Of a stretch of 64,000 bases of DNA, positions 59,344-64,000 are shown piece by piece. Below the pieces are notes generated by a model. The model was not told where the DNA came from and did not search any database. It was given only the letters and a program-made list of their open reading frames with translations. The position numbers and the translations under genes were made by a program. Position 1 is the stretch's first letter, and every line of letters begins with the position of its first letter. The stretch spans positions 82,145 to 146,144 of the forward strand of contig NZ_PHRF01000008.1 of NCBI RefSeq assembly GCF_004151105.1. The letters run 5' to 3'. Source of the stretch: Streptomyces sp. L-9-10 (GTDB taxonomy: Bacteria > Actinomycetota > Actinomycetes > Streptomycetales > Streptomycetaceae).

Positions 59344-61371
59344 ATGGAGAAACTCGCAGCTGACGATCCGCAACGCATAGGCGCCTACCGGCTGCTGGCA
59401 CGCCTCGGCGCGGGCGGCATGGGCCAGGTCTATCTGGCGCGCTCCGACCGGGGCCGTACGGTCGCCGTCAAGCTCGTCCACGAGGAACTGGCCGCGCAGG
59501 AACAGTTCCGCGGCCGGTTCCGGCAGGAGGTCGCGGCGGCGCGCCGGGTCGGCGGCGCGTGGACGGCGCCGGTCCTCGACGCCGACACGGAGGCGCCGGT
59601 GCCCTGGCTGGCGACGGGATACGTGGCGGGCCCGTCGCTCCACACGGTCGTATCGGGCGGGCCGGGCGGGCCCAGTGGGCCCGGTGGCACGGCCGGTGGC
59701 GGTTACGGTCCGCTGCCGGAACGTTCCGTTCGTATCCTCGCCTCGGGCCTCGCCCACGCGCTCCAGGACATCCACGCGGCCGGCCTCATCCACCGCGACC
59801 TCAAACCGTCCAACGTGCTGGTGACGATCGACGGCCCGCGCGTCATCGACTTCGGCATAGCCCGCGCGCTGGAACCGGTCGCGGACGAGGGCCTCACCCG
59901 GACCGGTTCGCTGATCGGCTCGCCCGGCTTCATGGCACCGGAGCAGGTACGCGGGGACCGGGTGACGGCGGCGTGCGATGTGTTCTGCCTGGGCTCGGTC
60001 CTGACGTACGCGGCGACGGGCCGGCTGCCCTTCGGCACGGCGGACACGGGTCTGCACGCGCTGATGTTCCGTATCGCGCAGGAGGAACCGGATCTGACCG
60101 GACTGCCCGCGAGTCTGACCGAGCTGGTACGCGGCTGCCTGGAGAAGGACCCGGCCGCGCGGCCGACGACACGGGACGTACTGGCCCGGGTGGGCGAGGC
60201 GGCGGACTCGGGGGCGGGACCGGGCGGCGAACCCTGGCTGCCGGGCGGCCTGCTGGCCCAACTGGGGCGGCACGCGGTGGAGTTGCTGGAGCACGAGGAC
60301 CCGACGGGCCAGCTGCGGAAACTGGGCCAGGAAACGCCGCCGGGACCGGGACCGGTGCCGGAGACGAAGAAGGGACCGGAGCCGGGGCCGGAGCCGGAGC
60401 CGGGGCCGGGGGTGCGGGCGGAGACGCCGTCGGAACAGACGCTGCGGCTGGCGCCGACTCGGCCGGGTCCTGCCCCGACTCCGAAACCGACGGGCGCCTT
60501 CCCGGCCCCGACACCCACCCAGGCACCTGCTCCGGGCCCGGCACCTGCCCCCGGCCCAATACCTGCCCCGGGTCCCGCAGCTGCTCCCGGTCCGGCAGCC
60601 GCTCCCGGTCCGATACCTGCTCCGGGTCCGGCAGCCGCTCCGGGTCCCGCTCCGCAGCCCTACGGCTATCCGCAGCCGGGATACGGCCCGCCGCACCCTC
60701 CCGCGCAGTACTACCCGCCCCAGCACACGGCCTTCGGCCCCACCCCTCCGAACGGCATGACACCGACGTACGCCACGCCCCCGGAGCCCGAACCCGCGCC
60801 GCGCAACACCCGCGCCACGATCGCGCTGATCGCCGTGGCCGTGGTCGTCGCGATCGGGGCGGGCGGTTCGGTGTACGCCTTCATGGACGGCGACGACAAG
60901 AGCACACGGGTCAGCGGCACGGCCGACCCGACGCCCTCGGCCGACGATCCGGCCGGCCCTTCGTCGAAACCGTCCGCCGATCCCTCCCCGTCCCCCTCCG
61001 GGGAGGAGACCAAGGACGGCGACGTGCCCACGGAGTATCTGGGCACGTGGACCGCAGCAGTGGACACCAGCACGGGCAGCAGCAGCCGCGAACTCGTCAT
61101 CGAGCAGGGCGAGGTGGGCGATACGGTCCTCTCCCTGACCGTGGACGGCCCACCCGGCGACGGCACATACCACTGCGTCTTCGCGGCCCCCTTGGCGTCG
61201 GCCCCGTCCCCGGACGAGCCGCTCCGTATCGGCCCCTCCACCGTCACCACCGGCGAACCCATGTCCTCCTGCACGCCCGGCACCCCGACGGAGCTGACCA
61301 TCGAGCCGGACGGCACCTTGCGCCGGGTGACGACGGCCGGCGAGTCGCTGACGTACACCAAGGAGAACTGA
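59344..61371 (+). CDS. receptor-type Ser/Thr protein kinase (PknB/Hanks type)
   Basis: A 675-residue protein. The kinase domain has the Gly loop GAGGMGQVY (23-30), VAVKL (Lys43), HRDLKPSNV (His150, Asp152), DFGIA (Asp169) and MAPEQVRG. The juxtamembrane region is a long Pro/Ala/Gly repeat (PAPGPAP type). One membrane helix (TIALIAVAVVVAIGAGGSVY) leads to a Ser/Pro/Asp linker and a small external domain with two Cys (YHCVFA, SSCTPG). There are no PASTA repeats. The start was taken at MEKLAADDPQRIG with GGGGAGGGG upstream. Confidence 0.92.
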   Translation: MEKLAADDPQRIGAYRLLARLGAGGMGQVYLARSDRGRTVAVKLVHEELAAQEQFRGRFRQEVAAARRVGGAWTAPVLDADTEAPVPWLATGYVAGPSLHTVVSGGPGGPSGPGGTAGGGYGPLPERSVRILASGLAHALQDIHAAGLIHRDLKPSNVLVTIDGPRVIDFGIARALEPVADEGLTRTGSLIGSPGFMAPEQVRGDRVTAACDVFCLGSVLTYAATGRLPFGTADTGLHALMFRIAQEEPDLTGLPASLTELVRGCLEKDPAARPTTRDVLARVGEAADSGAGPGGEPWLPGGLLAQLGRHAVELLEHEDPTGQLRKLGQETPPGPGPVPETKKGPEPGPEPEPGPGVRAETPSEQTLRLAPTRPGPAPTPKPTGAFPAPTPTQAPAPGPAPAPGPIPAPGPAAAPGPAAAPGPIPAPGPAAAPGPAPQPYGYPQPGYGPPHPPAQYYPPQHTAFGPTPPNGMTPTYATPPEPEPAPRNTRATIALIAVAVVVAIGAGGSVYAFMDGDDKSTRVSGTADPTPSADDPAGPSSKPSADPSPSPSGEETKDGDVPTEYLGTWTAAVDTSTGSSSRELVIEQGEVGDTVLSLTVDGPPGDGTYHCVFAAPLASAPSPDEPLRIGPSTVTTGEPMSSCTPGTPTELTIEPDGTLRRVTTAGESLTYTKEN

Positions 61372-61373
61372 GT

Positions 61374-61856
61374 TCAGTCGCCGTCGTGGACGTCGAGCGT
61401 GGAGAGACGGAAGCCGACCGTCTCCAGGACGTCTCGCCCCGGCGGCTCGCTGAGGAGCGCGATCGCCGCGTTCAGCAGAAGGAGCGGGTGGACGAAGCGG
61501 TCGCGGGCCGTGGGCGGGAAGTACCAGGAAAGCGGCCACGTACGCCCCGACAGCGCGGGCACCGGTACGTAACTGACCATATTCCGCGCCGAGTTGAACC
61601 GCTGAACGCCGGGCGGCCAGGAACGGTGGGCGGTACTTCCCGGCGGCACCAGGAAATACATTCCCCGCCGCCTATTCGCCTCGCAGACCACCGGCCCGGG
61701 TTCACCACCGCAGAGCGCCTCCAGCATGTCGGCGAGGCGGCGGCCGTCATCCGCGTCGACCCTCACGGCATCGAATCGGCATCCCGCTTTACGGAGCTGA
61801 AATCCGGAGGCCGGAATCCAATCGATGTCACCTAATTGGCGAGTTGTCGCATCCAT
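61374..61856 (-). CDS. conserved hypothetical protein
   Basis: A 160-residue protein: DIDWIPASGFQLRKAGCRFD, AVRVDADDGRRLADML, MYFLVPPGSTAHRSWPPGVQ, SYVPVPALSGRTWPLSWYFP. The WxPRGVQR/YVPVPAL pattern recurs, as I recall, in Streptomyces proteins near HTH/DUF397 genes. No function known. The stop is 2 bp from that of the convergent kinase gene. Confidence 0.7.
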   Translation of the reverse strand: MDATTRQLGDIDWIPASGFQLRKAGCRFDAVRVDADDGRRLADMLEALCGGEPGPVVCEANRRRGMYFLVPPGSTAHRSWPPGVQRFNSARNMVSYVPVPALSGRTWPLSWYFPPTARDRFVHPLLLLNAAIALLSEPPGRDVLETVGFRLSTLDVHDGD

Positions 61857-61940
61857 AGGGACATTCTGACCTCCGCTGGCTAGCGTTTTCCATGTCTGGA
61901 AGGGGTACGTCGGACAGGGGTTGACCTGCCCGAACGCCCT

Positions 61941-61963
61941 TTACGGAAGGTCGAATTCCGTAA
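61941..61963. promoter_or_regulatory. inverted repeat upstream of the Scr1-type regulator
   Basis: TTACGGAA, 7 bp, TTCCGTAA. It lies 40 bp upstream of the ATG at 62003 and is a candidate operator for the HTH protein it precedes. Confidence 0.5.
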
Positions 61964-62002
61964 GTCTCGGTTGTGACCGGTTGAGTCGAAAAGGTGATCG
62001 CG

Positions 62003-62839
62003 ATGGCGCGAGCGGAAAACAAGGAAACGGCGGGTCCTGCGACGCGACTGGTGGCTGATGTCGCCCGCAGGATGCGCATCAAGAAAAAGCTGACGCAGGA
62101 ACAGCTGGGAAAGGAGATGGGCTTCTCGGGCACGGCGGTGAGCGCGATGGAGACGTGCGCGCAACCGGCGAGTGACGAGATGCTGGTGGCGCTGGAGCGG
62201 GTGCTCGGGGAGGGGATGGGCATCTTCGAGCAGGCGCGAGAGTACGTACGGCTGGACAAGTATCCGGAGCAGTTCAAGGACTATGTGCTGCTGGAGCAGA
62301 AGGCGGTGGGGCTACAGCTGTACGCGGTACAAGCCGTCCATGGTCTCTTCCAGACGGAGGAGTACGCGCGGGCCCTGATCGGCGGCGGCTATCCGCCGCT
62401 GCCCGAGCAGCGGGTGGAGGAGCTGGTCGAGGTCAGGATGGCGCGGAAGGCAATCTTCGACCGGGAGCCGACGGCACTGCTCGAACTGATCCTGGACGAG
62501 TCGGTGTTCACTCGGCCGATAGGGAGTCTGGAGATCATGCGCCGACAGTTCCTGCATCTCGCCGAGTGTGCGAAGCGGCGCAATGTCACGCTCCAGGTGC
62601 TGCCGCTGGACTGTGGTCTCAGCGGTGAGCATGCAGGCGCATACGGCGAAATGACCCTGGTGGAGACTCCGGACCACGACCACCTGATCTACCTGGAGCC
62701 ACAGGAGGAGGGCCTCCTCATCTCCGACCCCGGAAAGGTGAGCACATACGGCCAGCGCTATGCGAAAATCCGGGCACAGGCCCTGGGTCCTCGCGAATCA
62801 CTGGGCCTCATCGAACGGTTGGCGGGAGTCCAGCAATGA
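62003..62839 (+). CDS. XRE-family regulator with Scr1/DUF5753 domain
   Basis: A 278-residue protein. The N-terminal HTH is LVADVARRMRIKKKLTQEQL followed by GKEMGFSGTAVSAMET. The DUF5753 domain has FKDYVLLEQKAVGLQLYAVQ, VHGLFQTEEYARALI and LYLEPQEEGLLISD-type ends. The ATG at 62003 sits behind AAAAGGTGAT. The DUF397 gene overlaps by 4 bp. Such pairs act as developmental regulators or toxin-antitoxin-like modules in Streptomyces. Confidence 0.92.
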   Translation: MARAENKETAGPATRLVADVARRMRIKKKLTQEQLGKEMGFSGTAVSAMETCAQPASDEMLVALERVLGEGMGIFEQAREYVRLDKYPEQFKDYVLLEQKAVGLQLYAVQAVHGLFQTEEYARALIGGGYPPLPEQRVEELVEVRMARKAIFDREPTALLELILDESVFTRPIGSLEIMRRQFLHLAECAKRRNVTLQVLPLDCGLSGEHAGAYGEMTLVETPDHDHLIYLEPQEEGLLISDPGKVSTYGQRYAKIRAQALGPRESLGLIERLAGVQQ

Positions 62840-63072
62840 GCAACACCCTGCGGTGGTTCAAGTCCAGCTACAGCAACCCCAGCGGCGGCGAGTGCATCGA
62901 AGTCGCCTTCGACTGGCACAAGTCCAGCTACAGCAGCGACAGCGGTGGCGACTGCGTCGAGGTCGCCACCTGCCCTCACGCCGTCCACGTCCGCGACTCG
63001 AAGATCGTCGAAGGCCCCACCTTCACCGTCGCCCCCGACGCCTGGGCACGGTTCCTCACCTGGTCGGCCTGA
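62836..63072 (+). CDS. DUF397 protein with internally duplicated motif
   Basis: A 78-residue protein. The DUF397 core W-x-KSSYS-x-x-GGxCVEV appears twice: WFKSSYSNPSGGECIEVAF, then DWHKSSYSSDSGGDCVEVAT. The second is followed by the normal VRDSKIVEGPTFTVAPDAW ending. The duplication is also visible as a DNA repeat of about 66 bp (62853-62974). It is coupled to the HTH gene by ATGA; DUF397 proteins partner with that regulator. Confidence 0.9.
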   Translation: MSNTLRWFKSSYSNPSGGECIEVAFDWHKSSYSSDSGGDCVEVATCPHAVHVRDSKIVEGPTFTVAPDAWARFLTWSA

Positions 63073-63251
63073 CCCGGAGCGGGGCCGGGCACAGTCCGGC
63101 CCCGCACGGTTCGACGCGGCATGTCCGCGTCTTTTGGAACCGAAATCGCTGAGACAGAACCCGGACATGCGCAGGATCATTTCAGGATCGACCCAGCCCT
63201 AGTGTCGTCGGTGTCAGCAGGAAGCACCGCAACCGACAGCCGCTGGAGATC

Positions 63252-63917
63252 ATGATGCGCTCGCGTCTCGCCGCCCGTTCCACCCGTCTCGTCCTGGCCG
63301 CCGCGGCCGTGACGGCCCTGGCCGCCACCACCACCGCTTGCAGCGCCGACGACGGTGCGAACACCGGCAGCGCCGCAGCCTCTTCCTCCGTCGCCTCGGC
63401 CGGCAGCGACAACGCCTCCACCGCCAAGTCTGGTTCCAACGGTTCCGACTCCAACTCCAGCGGCTCCACGATCAAGACGGCCTCCGACGACGGCGGGAAG
63501 AGCGGCTACGGGCAGTCCTGCGGCACCAACGACCTGGACTTCACGGTCACCTGGGAGTCCGGGGTCGGCGGCTACTACCTCGTAGCCGCCAAGGCCAAGC
63601 CCGGCATCACCTGCTACCTGGACGTCAACACCCCGACCGTGTCCTTCGGCTCCGACGCCGACGGCGTCGCCTCCCCCGTCGGACAGGGCGGCGAAGACCC
63701 CATCCAGCTCACCGGCTCCGCCGTCGCGTACACCGGCATCGACGCCAAGACCACTGTGACCGATGGGGGCACGGAGTTCGGGAACGTCATCATCGCCCTC
63801 ACCGAAGAGGACCCCAACCCGGCCGAGCTGGAACTCCCCGACATGGCCACCGTGGACAAGCCCATCGTCACCAACTGGTCCACCGACTCCGCCGAGACCA
63901 TCCCTGTCATCGTCTGA
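63252..63917 (+). CDS. secreted lipoprotein, DUF4232-like
   Basis: A 221-residue precursor. The signal peptide RLVLAAAAVTALAATTTAC has the lipobox Cys at about residue 30, followed by a Ser/Asn/Gly-rich linker and a beta-rich domain with CGTNDLDFTVTWES, ITCYLDVNTPTVSFG and AVAYTGIDAKTTVTDGG. Either ATG of the ATGATG at 63252 may be used; GGAGA lies just upstream. Surface-anchored; function unknown. Confidence 0.85.
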   Translation: MMRSRLAARSTRLVLAAAAVTALAATTTACSADDGANTGSAAASSSVASAGSDNASTAKSGSNGSDSNSSGSTIKTASDDGGKSGYGQSCGTNDLDFTVTWESGVGGYYLVAAKAKPGITCYLDVNTPTVSFGSDADGVASPVGQGGEDPIQLTGSAVAYTGIDAKTTVTDGGTEFGNVIIALTEEDPNPAELELPDMATVDKPIVTNWSTDSAETIPVIV

Positions 63918-63954
63918 CGGGACCGCCCCGCGAGAAGCGCCCTGGGGTGGGGGG

Positions 63955-64000
63955 CGGTGGGTGCGGGCCGAGGGGGTACCCCCTCGGCCCGCACCCACCG
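63955..64000. terminator. perfect 46-bp palindrome after the lipoprotein gene
   Basis: The left arm starts CGGTGGGTGCGGGCCGAGGG at 63955 and its exact complement ends at 64000, with no unpaired loop and GGTACC at the centre. It lies 38 bp after the stop at 63917 and would form a very stable bidirectional terminator. The window ends with it. Confidence 0.8.

Noticed and set aside
1..64000. Secondary-metabolite gene cluster
   Set aside because: A lone monooxygenase, aminotransferase and hydrolases occur, but no PKS, NRPS, terpene synthase or RiPP core enzyme.

Overview
The window is chromosomal DNA from a Streptomyces-like actinomycete. GC is very high, GTG starts are common, many genes look leaderless (a TANNNT box 6-7 nt before the start), two regulators carry rare TTA codons, and wblA, DUF397/Scr1-type regulator and SLATT genes are present. 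From memory of the S. coelicolor map, the first 8 kb follow the order Nudix / RidA / DUF4177 / two ArsA-type ATPases / wblA / class A PBP, and 43-48 kb follow sigma factor / asd / ask / DUF5063 / recR / ybaB. Both are core-chromosome blocks.

Layout. 1-9.6 kb is core: a partial MBL-fold hydrolase, a Nudix enzyme, RidA, DUF4177, an ArsA-like ATPase pair, WblA, a class A penicillin-binding protein, a GatB/YqeY protein and a metallophosphoesterase. At 9643-9716 lies tRNA-Pro(CGG). The 3' part of this tRNA and its downstream hairpin are repeated at 22774-22867, so about 9.7-22.85 kb is a decayed integrative element of about 13.1 kb. It carries a DNA-binding protein with a palindromic operator, a 5'-truncated and frameshifted tyrosine integrase with an embedded LacI-type helix-turn-helix, a broken serine hydrolase, an IS3-type remnant, an apparently intact polymorphic-toxin cassette (SseB-like protein, WXG-like protein, toxin, immunity protein), a dead alpha/beta hydrolase, a multiply frameshifted relaxase, a Nudix enzyme, a TniQ-like remnant and an intact Vsr endonuclease. 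With integrase and relaxase both broken the element looks immobile, yet the toxin/immunity and Vsr genes stay open.

Beyond attR (23-29.1 kb) the accessory character continues. There is a SUKH-4 immunity gene next to a large deaminase toxin, then a two-gene operon of a SUKH-4-plus-deaminase fusion and a P-loop NTPase with a beta-propeller-like C-terminus. This is the best candidate in the window for an undescribed conflict or defence module.

29.6-64 kb is mostly core or lineage genes: htpG, two tatA-like genes flanking an ArsR regulator and an MgtA-type Mg2+ P-type ATPase, a flavin monooxygenase, a hemerythrin protein opposite a TetR regulator, an S9 peptidase, SURF1, a SigE-family sigma factor with a putative membrane partner, aspartate-pathway genes asd and ask, recR/ybaB, a SLATT protein, a GT2 glycosyltransferase fused to a membrane domain, a GntR regulator, a class III aminotransferase, an alpha/beta hydrolase opposite a MerR regulator, a GlxA-type regulator, an HD protein, a receptor-type Ser/Thr kinase, an Scr1-type regulator with a DUF397 partner, and a lipoprotein followed by a perfect 46-bp palindrome at the window edge.

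Recurrent oddity: several genes (wblA, htpG, the SLATT gene, the GlxA gene) have the segment containing their own stop codon tandemly repeated just downstream.
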